Positions 1 through 10,758 of a DNA stretch of 64,000 nt are shown one piece after another. Below the pieces are notes generated by a model. It was not told the origin of the DNA, did no database searches, and was given only the letters and a program-made list of their open reading frames with translations. Every line of letters begins with the position of its first letter. Position 1 is the first letter of the stretch. The stretch covers positions 35,219,081 through 35,283,080 of the forward strand of contig OX485809.1 of NCBI GenBank assembly GCA_950295325.1. The letters run 5' to 3'. The DNA comes from Polytrichum commune. Lineage: Eukaryota; Streptophyta; Polytrichopsida; Polytrichales; Polytrichaceae. Both the position numbers and the translations under genes were made by a program.

Positions 1-15
1 ACATTGTGGGAAAAA

Positions 16-113
16 ATTTGGGTTGACCGACCCAAACCTTCTCGCAGGATGGATTCAGGGTCATATTAATTCCGCCCACACTGGGGAAGGGGTTTGGGTC
101 GACCAACCCAAAT
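16..113. repeat. Short foldback element
   Basis: Two 23-base arms (16-38 and 91-113) are inverted copies differing at two central positions, around a 52-base spacer. Each arm is itself nearly palindromic (TTGGGTTGACCGACCCAA). The layout resembles a very small MITE or foldback. Similar GGGCGAACCAACCC arms occur at 35649 and 62894. Confidence 0.6.
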
Positions 114-412
114 CAACTGCAAAGTCCACCGTTTAATGCGGCGGAAATTGCGTGGTCGGCTGAATTTTGGCTCAGTGCGAAATTAACGGTGGGGTTGCAT
201 GCTATGGATAGCTGCTCATAAATGGCAGCGTGCACAAACCTTGAAGTACAACTCCAACTGAGAGTGTTTCTTACGATTTCACGAGTGGGAGAATAGCAAA
301 AAAAACCAACTTGTGGGGGGTGCACCCCTTTATACTATCCACCTCTGGTTCCCCAACTTCCTCTTTGGATGCCTTTCCCGCTTAGTTCTCTTGTGGAGGT
401 TATTTCAAACCT

Positions 413-467
413 CGTGACAGAATTCCCCGCTTTTTACTAATTATAAAAGCGGGAGAATTCTGTCACG
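413..467. repeat. Hairpin with GTGACAGAATTC arms
   Basis: The arm at 413-433 pairs with 445-467 (CGTGACAGAATTCCCCGC against GCGGGAGAATTCTGTCACG). A partial second ATTCTGTCAC unit follows at about 474-495. No gene is attached to it. Confidence 0.55.
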
Positions 468-594
468 AATTACAATTCTGTCACAGAATTACAATAGAAG
501 CATGGGAATTCCCCTCTTCAATGCCCCAACCATCATCTGACTTAATGTGTATTGAAATTAATTTAAATATTTAGTCCGTTTTTTATTATTTTAT

Positions 595-804
595 GTGGAT
601 ATGACATGCACCAATGGGAGGAAGGTTGGCGGCCACATGTATTTTTGCAAGTGTAATGAGGGAAAAAGTTATATGATAGCGGACGTGCTACCCAAACCAC
701 TTGCAAAGGATAGGCACCAAACATTAACAAATGCAATGGATTTAGAAACCTTTGACTACTCCCAAAGTAACAGTGTAGAAGGTAGAACATTAGATTGCTC
801 GTAG
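595..804 (+). pseudogene. Copia retrotransposon 3' tail (RNase H end), relic
   Basis: The translation contains IADVLPKPLAKDRHQ, a clear match in form to the ADxLTKPL motif that ends the RNase H domain of plant Ty1/Copia polyproteins, followed by the usual short C-terminal tail and stop. The conserved Thr is Pro here. Only the end of the polyprotein remains; no reverse transcriptase or integrase precedes it within the window. About 240 bases further on, a purine-rich tract (AATAGGGAGATTATTG, near 1037-1052) looks like a polypurine tract, so the AT-rich stretch from about 1053 to 1150 may be the start of a decayed 3' LTR. The family assignment is good; the LTR limits are guesswork. Confidence 0.65.
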
Positions 805-1203
805 TCAATAGAAATATAAAGGAAGAAGCATGAGACACAATAAGGTGAGAATAAGGCTACCGTGCTAGTCCAAAGAGGGATACAAGTTATCCCATATTGT
901 TTGTGTGAACCAATAAAGAGAAGAAAAGCAATAAAAGGCAAAGCAAGGAGAGCATAAGACTATCTCACTCCAAGCATTGTTCATATGCCTTTGTATAGGT
1001 GTCTATGCTTGTGCAATCTTATCTCCTATTAATTTCAATAGGGAGATTATTGTATAATGTCCGTGTATTTTTATGGTAATTATGTTTTGATTACTTTCAT
1101 ACGTGATTTATTATGGACTTCCATGTGGACTTGTGTTCCTAATATTATCGTTGTTGAGTTGTAGCGGCCCAAGGTACCAAACATCGTAGAAAAAATAAAC
1201 TAA

Positions 1204-1607
1204 GGGCCGGTTCACTTGGGGTCCCAAGTCCAAAATCCCACTCATGTAATCAAGTCCCACCATGAAGGCAAAGTCTCAACTTTTCATCCTCAAGAAACCA
1301 TTAAAATATGGTCAATTATCATTAAAGTCATATTTTGATTATTTTATGCCAAAGCATTCACAGGACTTGTATTGAGAGTTGGGTCTAGCTGTTTGCTCGA
1401 CCCAACTCTCAAGACGAGTCCTCGAGCCTCACCTCCAAAAAGTGTTGTCATGTGGGCATCCATATCATACTTAGGACTTAGGACTTGGGAACCCGTGTGA
1501 AGTGATAAGCCCCAACTGCCATGCTCTCGAGTCTCAACCACTAAGATTGCACGGATTGACCTCAAGTGACTTGGGACTTGGGACTTGGGACCCGTGTGAA
1601 CCGGCCC
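1204..1607. mobile_element. Tourist/PIF-Harbinger-like MITE, family M1
   Basis: The ends are inverted copies: GGGCCGGTTCACTTGGGGTC on the left and GGGCCGGTTCACACGGGTCC read inward from the right. TAA flanks both sides (1201-1203, 1608-1610), the target duplication typical of PIF/Harbinger MITEs. The element is 404 bp and non-coding. An internal inverted repeat (GAGAGTTGGGTC / GACCCAACTCTC, about 1374-1412) recurs in the other M1 copies at 32819-34771 and 45260-45537. Confidence 0.85.
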
Positions 1608-1965
1608 TAAGGTCACTTGAAGAAGGTGCTCTTGGAATTGCAGTTGGGCAAGAGGTAGGGGAAGGTAAAGTGGTAGGAGCAAGGAAAAATTAAATAATTG
1701 GGATCTTTCAAGGTAAGTTAATTATATTGGCAAGGATAACAAACATTTTATAGAGCCTTTATGTGGATAATTTCCCTCCATCCACAAGTAAACATAAATA
1801 TGGCTATAAACATTTGTTATTCATTGAGTATCAGTGACCTAGGTGGTGGACTCTTCATTAAATACCTAAGCGATGTGCATGGGTCACTATGAAATTAAAC
1901 CTCCTACATACAAGAAAGTCTATAAAGAAAAACGAATGAATGTGTTCTAATGGCATGCTAGAAAA

Positions 1966-2700
1966 CTTGGGGGGTGCACTGTACTAAACATGTACAAGTA
2001 TACGTGAATGCACAGGAGGGGTATTGATTTGGACCTTGCCGTATTACGTATACATATGGTATACATGCTATAATTTATAGTTACGTACATATATGGAAGG
2101 CCTTTAAAAAGTATACAATAATTGTATTTGTATGGTATTGTTACTATACTACATATCATAAGTTTTCATATTGGATGAAATCGTTTGATAATCGTTTGGT
2201 AATCGTTTGGTAATCGTTGGGTGGAGTATAGGGATCCAATTGACTTGATGGACCGTCCATCAAACTTGGAGATTGGTTTATGTTGGTATCAAAAAGGGGC
2301 TAACAACAAGTGGACATATGATCATACTGATCATTTGATGATAGACTTAGAGACAATAATTGCATTGGCTACAATGACATATATTGGTGAATCAAATGTT
2401 TATGAGTTACATCCGGGAGATGAAAAAGTTTTCAACGACTTTGCTGATGAAAGCTAGGATATTTTGTTATACATATTATAGGGGTTGATTATTGTTCAAA
2501 AGTATATTTGTATACTTATGTTAATGACTATATATGAATGGATGATTTTTTGTGTATACATATTGTCACTTGTATATTTATTATTGCAATTGTATGTGTA
2601 TTACTTCATTTCACAAAAAATAACTTGTATATAGGGGGTTTTTAGAGTATGCAGTGAACGCACGTGATTCTAGGTTTTAATGAAAGGTGCACCCCCCGAG
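1966..2700. mobile_element. 735 bp DNA transposon, hAT-like, inside another repeat
   Basis: Terminal inverted repeats are CTTGGGGGGTGCAC (1966-1979) and, inverted, CTCGGGGGGTGCAC (2687-2700), 13 of 14 matching. A perfect 8 bp direct repeat CTAGAAAA flanks it (1958-1965 and 2701-2708). Eight-base duplications are typical of hAT elements, and also of P and Merlin types; the G-rich ends are not a classic hAT end, so the superfamily is provisional. The host repeat's second copy (about 54655) has the undisturbed site. Three short repeats of about 11 bp (GATAATCGTTT-like) lie at 2181-2219. Confidence 0.82.
2221..2457 (+). CDS. Unrecognised 78-codon open frame inside the 735 bp transposon
   Basis: This open frame lies wholly inside the 1966-2700 transposon and ends in a TAG near 2455. 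It reads like a mildly acidic soluble peptide (…VYELHPGDEKVFNDFADES) and lacks any transposase motif I know. The open stretch starts at a GTG, so no firm start can be chosen. It may be a captured fragment or chance. An AT-rich non-coding tract follows. Confidence 0.15.
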   Translation: MEYRDPIDLMDRPSNLEIGLCWYQKGANNKWTYDHTDHLMIDLETIIALATMTYIGESNVYELHPGDEKVFNDFADES

Positions 2701-3472
2701 CTAGAAAATGGATTCATATATTTATACTCAGGTTTTCAAATTAATGTGATAAATGCCTCCACTAGATGTATAAAATAATAATCACGACTTAAATAGGCCT
2801 TTATTACTTATAAAATCCACTTTCACTTTCCGACGAGAAAGTCATTGGACGTTTTTCATCCATAGTATGTAACTCAATGATTGCATCAAACAAACAAAGA
2901 CAAATGCATAATAACTTAGCCACAATCCAAAGAGAAAAACTCAAGGGAGCCCATGAGCGCTCCAAGAGCCTCTGGTTTGTAAAACCTAAAACCCAAATGC
3001 AAACCCTAACAAGAATGGACAAGGTAGTACGTACTAAGGACTATTACCATATGACAACAATGGATGAAAATGTGAATCGGATGAAGCTAACACATCTATT
3101 GTCAAAACAAAATCTCTAAACCTTAGGCCCCTTTTGTACATTTACATTGGCTTCAAAATCTTAATAGCTTTTCTAATTGTACAAACTAGGAAAAAATAAT
3201 ACCTCTTCCTTATCTATTCTATGTACACTAACGTCTCAAATAATATCCCTTCTTACACTCATGTTTGTTTGTACTATGCTATATGAAGAGTCCACCCCCA
3301 AGGGCTTCAAAGGAGGGTGAGGCCAATCAAGAATTGGAGAAGGCATCACAAGAGGAGCTTGAGAACCACAACCAAGAGTTTGTGGAATTACAAAAAGGTA
3401 CAGAAAACTTGAAAGACAAAGAAACCTGAAATCTACAATTTGCATTATGAAGACAGTGAAACATTTATGTCT

Positions 3473-3567
3473 AACACTAATTATCGAAGAATTGAAAATT
3501 AGTGTTGAGCAGGATAGGGTGGTAACAACACTAAATATAATCAAACACTAAATATCATATTTAGTGT
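3473..3567. repeat. Paired small palindromes with AACACTAATT / ACACTAAAT cores
   Basis: AACACTAATT (3473-3482) is inverted at 3497-3506, and a 23-base near-palindrome ACACTAAATATCATATTTAGTGT sits at 3545-3567. The second is the same palindrome that forms the ends of the MITEs at 7078, 42980 and 53140, so this is probably a fragment of that family. Confidence 0.5.
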
Positions 3568-3854
3568 AGCTTTATGCAAATGATGTCCCCGTCAATCACC
3601 ATATCGCCTCATACTATTGTGCACCAGCTTGTCGACCATAGATAGAAACTCATTGGGTTTATTCACTCTATGTGCCCAAAGTATAATATTGTTGGAATGT
3701 TGTTTCTGTGTTTTGTCATTTGATTGTTTTGTCTCATATTTTCACATGATTTTCCAGCTTTGCAAAGCGTGACATGTCAAGGTTGACAATCTACCCACAA
3801 CTCCTATTTTTGACGAGCATGAGCTTCACTAGTGGCCAAATACTAGTTCATGAA

Positions 3855-4869
3855 GGGCCACTTCACACACGAGACTGAGTGTCCGTGACCATTACACTTC
3901 AAGCACTCTCATTGGTGGAAAAGGCTGAGCCGGTCCAAGTTCGCTTCACACTACGCTTGAGGGATCAACGGAGTAAGGGCCAAGTTCCATGTGCCGGTCC
4001 TGGTCCATTTTTTAAATGGGTGAGAAACGGGTGACATCATCCAAAAAATGGGTGATGTCACCCATTTTATGGAGGGGTACTTCTATGTGGGGTGCCGGTT
4101 TATTTCGATTTCTTATTTTCTCATTAAATTTGGTGATTGATAAGACATGACACTTTATGAAGGTGACCGGCAATGAAGGTCATCGTCAAAAGAAAGCACC
4201 TCAAGAACAAAGTGGCCTTTAGTACCCAAGGGTGTACCCAAGGTGACCGGCCGATCTGGTCACTAGAGCTTTCTAACCGGCACATGTCCTTCTTGTGACT
4301 GTTAGGACCGCCGGTCCTTTGGCACCGGTCCTTGCACAATGTACAATGTGGGACACCCATCCATGGGGGGGTACCGGTCCTTGGGTGAGAGGGATGGGCA
4401 CATGGCACCACCCTTTTTTCACTGGCCCACCCAGTTATTTAAAAAAAATACGGACCGGGACCGGTGCATGGAACCTTGCCCTAAGTAATGCAAGATGGAT
4501 GTAAAGTCTACATGGATTCCTACATGGCATCGAATGGATCATGTTTCATGGTCACTTGGACTATCTATTTTCAAAAACCACCTCTTGGAGGTAGGTCTAA
4601 CACAAAACCAAGAGACCCTGGCACTCTATACGCTCACAACTGTTGATTTATTCTATTCTATCATGTGTGAGGAGCGACATGAGTAGAAATTCATTGAAAC
4701 AACATTTGGTCTAGGGTCCGGTCACATATGACTTCAAACTACACTTGAGAGTCCGTGACCATATATACCACATGATTTTGGAGGTGTCTTGGGATGGCCT
4801 TTGGACACTTTCTTTTGGGCTCTCACAATTTCATGGTCACGGCTCTTTGGCTCGTGTGTGAAGTGGCCC
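3855..4869. mobile_element. MITE family M4, interrupted by a second MITE
   Basis: Ends read GGGCCACTTCACACACGAG inward from both sides; TAA follows on the right (4870-4872), while the left flank reads GAA, probably a mutated TAA. Inverted, it matches the M4 copy at 33967-34469 along its length, except for the 505 bp insert at 3977-4481 plus one TAA. Without the insert it is about 507 bp. Confidence 0.8.
3977..4481. mobile_element. MITE family M5 nested in M4
   Basis: Inverted ends GGGCCAAGTTCCATGTGCCG and GGGCAAGGTTCCATGCACCG, with TAA directly repeated at 3974-3976 and 4482-4484. The flanking sequences join into the uninterrupted M4 sequence seen at 33967-34469, so this is a true secondary insertion. 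It is rich in ACCGGTCC-type motifs and non-coding. Confidence 0.85.
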
Positions 4870-4987
4870 TAAGATTAGCTTACAACCTGAGATATGTTAG
4901 AAGAATAGAATTGAACAATCTGATGTATTTGTAATTGAGCCATCTCAGGCTTAAGGTGCAGAAACCATTTGAGAGTTAGGGTGGATA

Positions 4988-5150
4988 CCCTGGTCCAGGG
5001 TATCAAGTAAGTAATTAGACCCTGGACCTAAACCGGATATCAACAGAGTTAGGACTTAAGACTATAGCAACTCCCCGGGTATCCCGAGGGTATAGAGTTG
5101 TTAATCAGCATTAGAGACACTTAACCCCGGTTATCCCGAGGGTATCAGCC
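4988..5150. repeat. Short direct and inverted repeats of GGTATCCCGAGGGTAT type
   Basis: Near-identical GC-rich units occur at about 5075-5093 and 5126-5145 (TATCCCGAGGGTAT core), with a related CCCTGGTCCAGGGTATC palindrome near 4990. No reading frame or known element fits. Confidence 0.4.
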
Positions 5151-5159
5151 TAGTCATCA

Positions 5160-6110
5160 ACCTAGGTAGGTATGGCCAGCACGAAGGTGCATACAGATGG
5201 TGACACATGGCACACATATTATTTTATTAATTTTATATGTATAAATCTCCTCTCCTGCCGTATCTGGTAGTTCTAGAGGATTGCACCTACATACTGTCCA
5301 AATACCATCTGACTACTTATCTTCCTCTCACAACAAGATACTCAAAACGAAGTCTCTGTTCAAACCATGCCAGCACACATTACATGTTTCAAGACGATAC
5401 TCACTGAGAAATACCTGATAAGAACAGAACAAAGTTTACAACTACGTAAAATAGAAATGTATTCCGGAGATGGGCATTTCCTTTTCCAGTGCCACTCAGG
5501 TTCTCGTATGAATGATTCCACCCCAAAAATGTCCAGGAATAGCATTGTCAACTTCAAAGCTTTTCAGAGCTACATCTGGTCATGGACATGCAGTAGTATT
5601 ACATGTACCTAATGACTCTGAGGAGCTCAAAGAACATGTGTGAGCCAAAGAAAACGTGCCATCATGCATTCATAAAGCATACAATTAACCAGTGCCAATG
5701 TCCATGGGAAATTGAATCCCACCTAAATCTGAGACTGCCTCTGAATGTGAACGGAGTGATTTTCAACCATGCACCCAAGCTCGATCCCAAGCTCAACATA
5801 CCACAACAATGCGTGTTGTGTTTGTATCAGAGGTCTGTGTGATAGACATGCAATATCACATGTTAGAATCCATATAAAGATGAGTCATTCATGTAAGCAA
5901 GATCTAACTTTCGGATCGAAGCTCAAGGCATATATCCTGACAATCAGCAAGGTTGACACCTGACTTAGTGGAATGATAACGAATGTAATTCTTTGTAGAC
6001 TATCCTGCCAAAGTTTTGTGCAAGTGGTACAGTCATCCTCCATGTTGTTTCCCACCACTTATGCTTGCCTCTTAGCCCCTACCTTCCCACACCCAATTTC
6101 CCTCAATTCT
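5160..6110. other. No recognised feature
   Basis: About 950 bases of AT-rich sequence with short open frames on both strands. None has recognisable domains or a matching copy elsewhere in the window. Confidence 0.5.
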
Positions 6111-6114
6111 GCTT

Positions 6115-6895
6115 TTAAAATGTGACCTCAATTTCAGCGACCGTAGCTGAAGATCGAAAGTTTTGTGGAGAAATCCAACCGTATAGATGATTGCAAGTTA
6201 ATGGTGGCTACTCACAGGTCAAATTTTGAACGTTGAAGTTCTGTTGTGTAGGAGATCGTAATAGGAATGTCAATAGTGGTCTTAAGGGGCAGCATTTTAG
6301 AAATTAAATCTAACCTCCACTCAAATCATCTCCAAATGACATGATGTTACCCCTCATTCAAAAGAGGGGCAATATACCTACTTAAGTTAGCTCAAAAATC
6401 TTGAAACCATTATTTTGTGATGTTTTGGAAAGCTTTGCAATTTGAGGCATCGGTGTTACAATTGTGCACCTTCCACATGGATTTACACCCACCAACGCAT
6501 GTCCAACTAAAAATTCCAACAGCAGATGTTTAGGATATGTTCCATTTGAATGTCATGTAAATTTTCAGATTAATTGGGAATCATTTGCACATAGGAATCA
6601 AACAAAAAAAACATGTTTAAGATATGCTGCCCCTAAATTGTGGAGGTGACAAATGTCAAGCAGGCATTCGCAAACCGGTTCCACTATAAAGCAGTTGAGA
6701 GCACACTCCCATATTAGAATTATTCCAAAAATATCTAACTTTGTCGAATCAAAATTATCCACGTGGCAAGACATAACAGACTTGAACGTGAACAAGAGGA
6801 GTAGTTGAAACAGTCCGAAAACCATCCGAATTGGTGTCAAAGGGCGTAGAGCAAGCTGTTCACGACCAGATCATGGTCGCATAGGACATTAGGGG
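6115..6895. repeat. 780 bp dispersed repeat, copy A
   Basis: Aligns by eye with 49690-50500 through many blocks, such as CAATTTCAGCGACCGTAGCTG, GGGGCAATATACCTACT and GAACAAGAGGAGTAGTTGAAAC, in the same orientation. Both copies carry, on the minus strand, a short frame with LFQLLLLFTF…LSC/MSC…VDNF (6598-6840 here). I do not recognise it; it may be a decayed transposon coding region or chance conservation of repeat DNA. Confidence 0.6.
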
Positions 6896-7077
6896 TTAAA
6901 TGACAGCCAATAACCATTGTCAGTGTCCAGATGAAATTGAAGACCACCTAAAATTGATGTGACCAAATCGAATTTTTGCCCTCCACCTCCAGGGCTCAAC
7001 TTTCTACAACCGAGCATGTTGTGCAACATTGTATCCATGGCCCATGTGATAGACAATTACACATATACGAACATCTA

Positions 7078-7294
7078 CACTAAATATGATATTTAGTGTG
7101 ACTTACTATTTGGCATTACGCAATGCTATATCTATTTACTATACATCTCATATTTTACCAACAAAAGCTAGATTGGTAGTTTGGACATTATAGAACATCG
7201 ACAACCTTACTTAGTAAAATTTTATCTCAATCGTAAAAAGATTTAGCACCGTGTAAATCCAAATAGTAAGTCACACTAAATATCGTATTTGGTG
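7078..7294. mobile_element. 217 bp MITE whose terminal repeats are themselves palindromes
   Basis: The ends (7078-7113 and the inverse ending at 7294) are about 36 bases long, nearly identical, and each begins with the self-complementary ACTAAATATGATATTTAGT (right copy slightly changed), followed by GTGACTTACTATTTGG. TA flanks both sides (7076-7077, 7295-7296). The CACTA start recalls CACTA elements, but a TA duplication fits Tc1/mariner-type MITEs better. Confidence 0.75.
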
Positions 7295-7299
7295 TAGTG

Positions 7300-8040
7300 G
7301 GTGTTGTGGGCTAGCTAACTATAAAGAGAACACATATTGTTTCGAAAACCGTGCATTGGTCACCCAAGGAAACAAATATGAAAAGATTGCAGTAGGTTTA
7401 GTTCAATCAACAGGCAGTGTATGGATCAGGGACCTTGACAATATGAAATCACGGGTCATAATATCACATGTAATGTAATGAAATGAATCTCACTTTTGAT
7501 TTTGATGGTGGTTGTCATTCTGAGTTTGATTTTTACTTTGATTTATCATTATGAAATAATAGTAATGCACATAAGTGTCCTTGATGTCCTTGATATAAGA
7601 GGTTGCCATGCCCAAATTGCATTGAGCTCCAAAAGCTGTGGCCCTTTTGAGAATTTAAAGTCATGCCTGTCGTTCTCATTTCATGATTTTTCTTCCCAAA
7701 CATGCATATCCTTTGTTAATTTTGGACAAGTCTTTTATCCAAACATGCTTAAATCTCCAACCATTGTTAAGTGAACTTATTATTAATCTTGCTCACACCC
7801 TAAGACATACTCTTTTATTTGTGAAGATTTTATAAATAACAGTCTAATGATTTTATGTCATTGAGCCCCTAGAGATTGCATTCAAAGAGTGGATGGGCCC
7901 AATTAGCCTTGCATAGGCTAATCCAGCTAGATTCAAGGTGGTGGGTCCTATGGGCAAACCCTATTTTTATATCATAAAATTTTCCTTAATTTTTTGGAAC
8001 GGCAAGAGGAGGTCAAAGGAGTTTCACACAACTTTTAGAA
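7300..8040. other. No recognised feature
   Basis: AT-rich spacer. The open frame at 7496-7774 has no recognisable domain and no sign of splicing to neighbours. Confidence 0.5.
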
Positions 8041-8043
8041 TTA

Positions 8044-8418
8044 TAGCTCTAGAGAGCAAAACTCAAGGGAGCCTATGAGCACTCCAAGAGCCTCTAGTGT
8101 GGGGGAAGAAAAATTAATAATAATAAAATAATAAAATCTACAACCCAAATGCAAACACTAACAAGAATGGACAAGGTGGTCATTGAGGACTATTACCATA
8201 TGATAATAATGGATGGAAATGTGAATTAGATGAAACTAACACATTTTTTGTCAATCTTTTCTCTAAACCTTAGGTACATTCATTGCCCCCCTTTGTACAT
8301 CTCACGCACTAGAGAAATGTAATACCTCTCTCCTTATGTATACTATGTATTGTACACTAATGTCTCTTTACCCCTTCTGACACTCATGTTAGTTCATACG
8401 TGGTATGAAGAGTCCACC
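8044..8418. mobile_element. Inverted-repeat element GGTGGACTCTTCAT, truncated copy 3
   Basis: The right end ATGAAGAGTCCACC (8405-8418) and about 360 bases before it match the right halves of copies 1 and 2 (shared GGACTATTACCATATGA and CTCTAAACCTTAGG). The left half is missing. Confidence 0.65.
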
Positions 8419-8867
8419 CCCATGAGATATTGTAACCTACAGTGTAGCCTCCAACGTTATATATTGTGGGTTGGATTATAGTGTGCATCCAAAATAATAT
8501 CCCCGACGTTTTTTCCCGTTGGTCTTCTTGTTTATTGTGTGGCGGGCACAACATTTACCACAATTAGTATAGCGAAAGTTGTAAGTTACCAAAGTGGCTA
8601 GCATGCATCCCTTTGGACACCAATCACCAAGTCTCTGCACAGTTTTTACTTGGAGTATGCCTTTGATTATAAGCAACTAGGTTGCTTGGTAATGTATATT
8701 AGATTCCACCTCAAATATCATCATAATTTTATGAGGACAAGGTATCCTTTTGTTGATTCTCTAAATCTTAGATGAGACATTCTATAGACTTCCAGGGAGG
8801 CCATAACATTATTAAGCAATGTGCGTTCGTTCATGTGGACCCTAAGAATATAACTATAGGATGTTGC

Positions 8868-10538
8868 AACTATTGTTCTCCCTCTTTAGTATGACACGTT
8901 TGGAAACGCAAAAAATGTTGTATTATCGAGGTGTCGTCTTCTTGTTAATATGACAAATGGCATAAAATTGTGGTACTATCGAGGGAATACAAAAACATAA
9001 GCAATATGAGCTTAAAAATATATACAACAAGTTTTAGCAATATAGATTGTATGAAATAATAACTTATAACTCCAAACAAATACAAATATTCTCAAGAACT
9101 CTTCAAATAGGAGTTCAAAGATCTTTGGTATTACCTACCCAAATTAGCAATTGTCATCTTATTTAAATTCCCTACTAGCTTTTGAAAACTAATAATTTCA
9201 TTAACACCAAAATATAAAGAGTTGTCTAATAAGAAATTAAACAACAATGATGCATGACGTTTAGCATCACTGAGCTGAATATAGATCAACATTAAGATCA
9301 AAGCCTTGTGCATAATTGATTCCCAAAGTAGCATCCACCAACTCATTATTACTCAATTCTAGCTCACTAATTTCCTCCCCTTCCATCTAAATGTAAGTCT
9401 TGATTGACATCTCATCATCACCCAATCACAACTTTGAAATCAAAGCACCAAGCTCATATGATTCATCTTGCATTCTATGCTTCTCCCTTTCATCAACTAG
9501 GGCAAAATTAACATTCCATGTTGAAGGTAATATACGCGCCATCCTCTAACAATTCCTGACTATCTGTGCATCCAACTCACTCCATACTTCATAACTCCAC
9601 ATGATAGCATGTCTGATGTTGGGCACCACCTTCTTTAAGTCCTTCAATGTAGCATCATCATACTATGATAGAACCTAGTGCAAAAGTTTCTTCTTGTACA
9701 GAATTTTGAAAGATGCTATTATATCTTGATCCAAAGGTTGAACTACGCTTGTAACATTGGGAGGAAAAAATACCAAAGTCATATTGCTCAATTCCAAGGT
9801 TGAAAAACCACGAAACTTACCAACTTTGGCAAAGCTAACAACATATGAAGATGCATTATCCAAAATCATATTCACCTTTCGATTTTGACCTTTGAACTGA
9901 TTGCTGAGCTGCAAAATCCAAGCTTCAAATATACCCCCCTTCATCCAAGTTGTTTCATTTGAGTGCTACCGAACATACTCATGAGGCTACCACCTTCCAA
10001 AACATCGTGGTTGCTTGGACGTATAAATCACAAGCAACTTTAGCTTATCAATCCCAGTTGAATTAACAACAAGAGCAAGTGTTACATGCTCCTTTTGTAA
10101 CTTCCGACCCTTCACCTTTCCTTGTACTAATGTTTTATTAGAATGTGCTCTAAAATACAATCTAGTCTCATCCATGTTGTAAACATCTTCAAGCTCATAA
10201 TCTGACAAAAGAGTAGGAAGGAAGCCACTCCAACCCTAACCAAGTCCATTCTACACTAGTAATCCTAATTATCATTGAGTTCCCAATGATAAGTGAAGTT
10301 CCCAAGTAACTCCCAAGTGAAAATGGATGTATTTTAAATGTACATAAAATAGATGAAAGAAATTTTAGCATTAATTACCTCTTTAATATGACAAAACAGA
10401 GATTCTAAATGTCGTATTATCGAGTGTCGTAGTCGTATAAAAGAGAGAGCTTTGAACTAAAAAGTTTGGTCGCGCAAAAATGTGTCATAATATCGAGGGT
10501 ATCGTATAAACGAGTGCCGTATAAACGAGTGTAGACTG
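8868..10538 (-). mobile_element. Decayed pogo/Tigger-type (CENP-B-like DDE) transposon
   Basis: The minus strand encodes broken pieces of a DDE_1 transposase in the expected order: YNMDETRLYF and KGRKLQKEHVTLAL (10208-9987), then ILDNASSYV, FPPNVTSVVQPLDQ and SFK (9944-9675), then an RNHxxRMARILP-like end and a tail with FLLDNSLYFGVNEI (about 9670-9131). In the pogo/Tigger family the MDE and LDN motifs carry the first two catalytic acids, and the PPNxTSxxQPxDQ block follows. Several stops and frame changes separate the pieces. The N-terminal DNA-binding region is not readable. The right end, read inward from 10538, is CAGTCTACACTCGTTTATAC; a weak match (CTCCCTCTTTAGTATGACAC) lies near 8878 on the left. 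The left limit is approximate. Confidence 0.8.
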
Positions 10539-10742
10539 CACTAGCTAGGTATGCATTTGAAGCAAACACGGAACACGACAACAATCACATGGGATCGAAA
10601 AGCTAACTTCTTTGTCACAAGAGGATCCTTAAATCTACAGGGTTTTAAGTTAGGTCCGAGGATTTGAGATCCTCAGACTTCTAGTGAGTCGTGACAAATT
10701 CAAACTTCGTTCACTTTATATTGGATCAAATATGTGTAAAGG

Positions 10743-10758
10743 GTGTGTGTGTGTGTGT
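10743..10758. repeat. (GT)8 microsatellite
   Basis: Simple GT run. Confidence 0.9.

Larger units (their letters stand above)
1845..3296. mobile_element. Inverted-repeat element GGTGGACTCTTCAT, copy 1 (interrupted)
   Basis: Ends are GGTGGACTCTTCAT (1845-1858) and its inverse ATGAAGAGTCCACC (3283-3296). Removing the 735 bp insertion at 1966-2700 and one target copy leaves about 709 bp, close to the uninterrupted copy at 54545-55233 (689 bp). A truncated third copy ends at 8418. Short open frames inside (for example 2877-3119) are similar between copies only because the DNA is. I cannot assign a superfamily: no clear target duplication is visible. Confidence 0.7.

Noticed and set aside
301-330. 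A second copy of the GGGGGGTGCAC transposon end
   Set aside because: GTGGGGGGTGCACCCC resembles the end at 1966, but no partner end or 8 bp duplication was found nearby.
7078-7294. CACTA (En/Spm) superfamily for the palindrome-end MITE
   Set aside because: The terminus starts CACTA on the left but CACCA on the right, and the flanks share only TA, not a 3 bp duplication.
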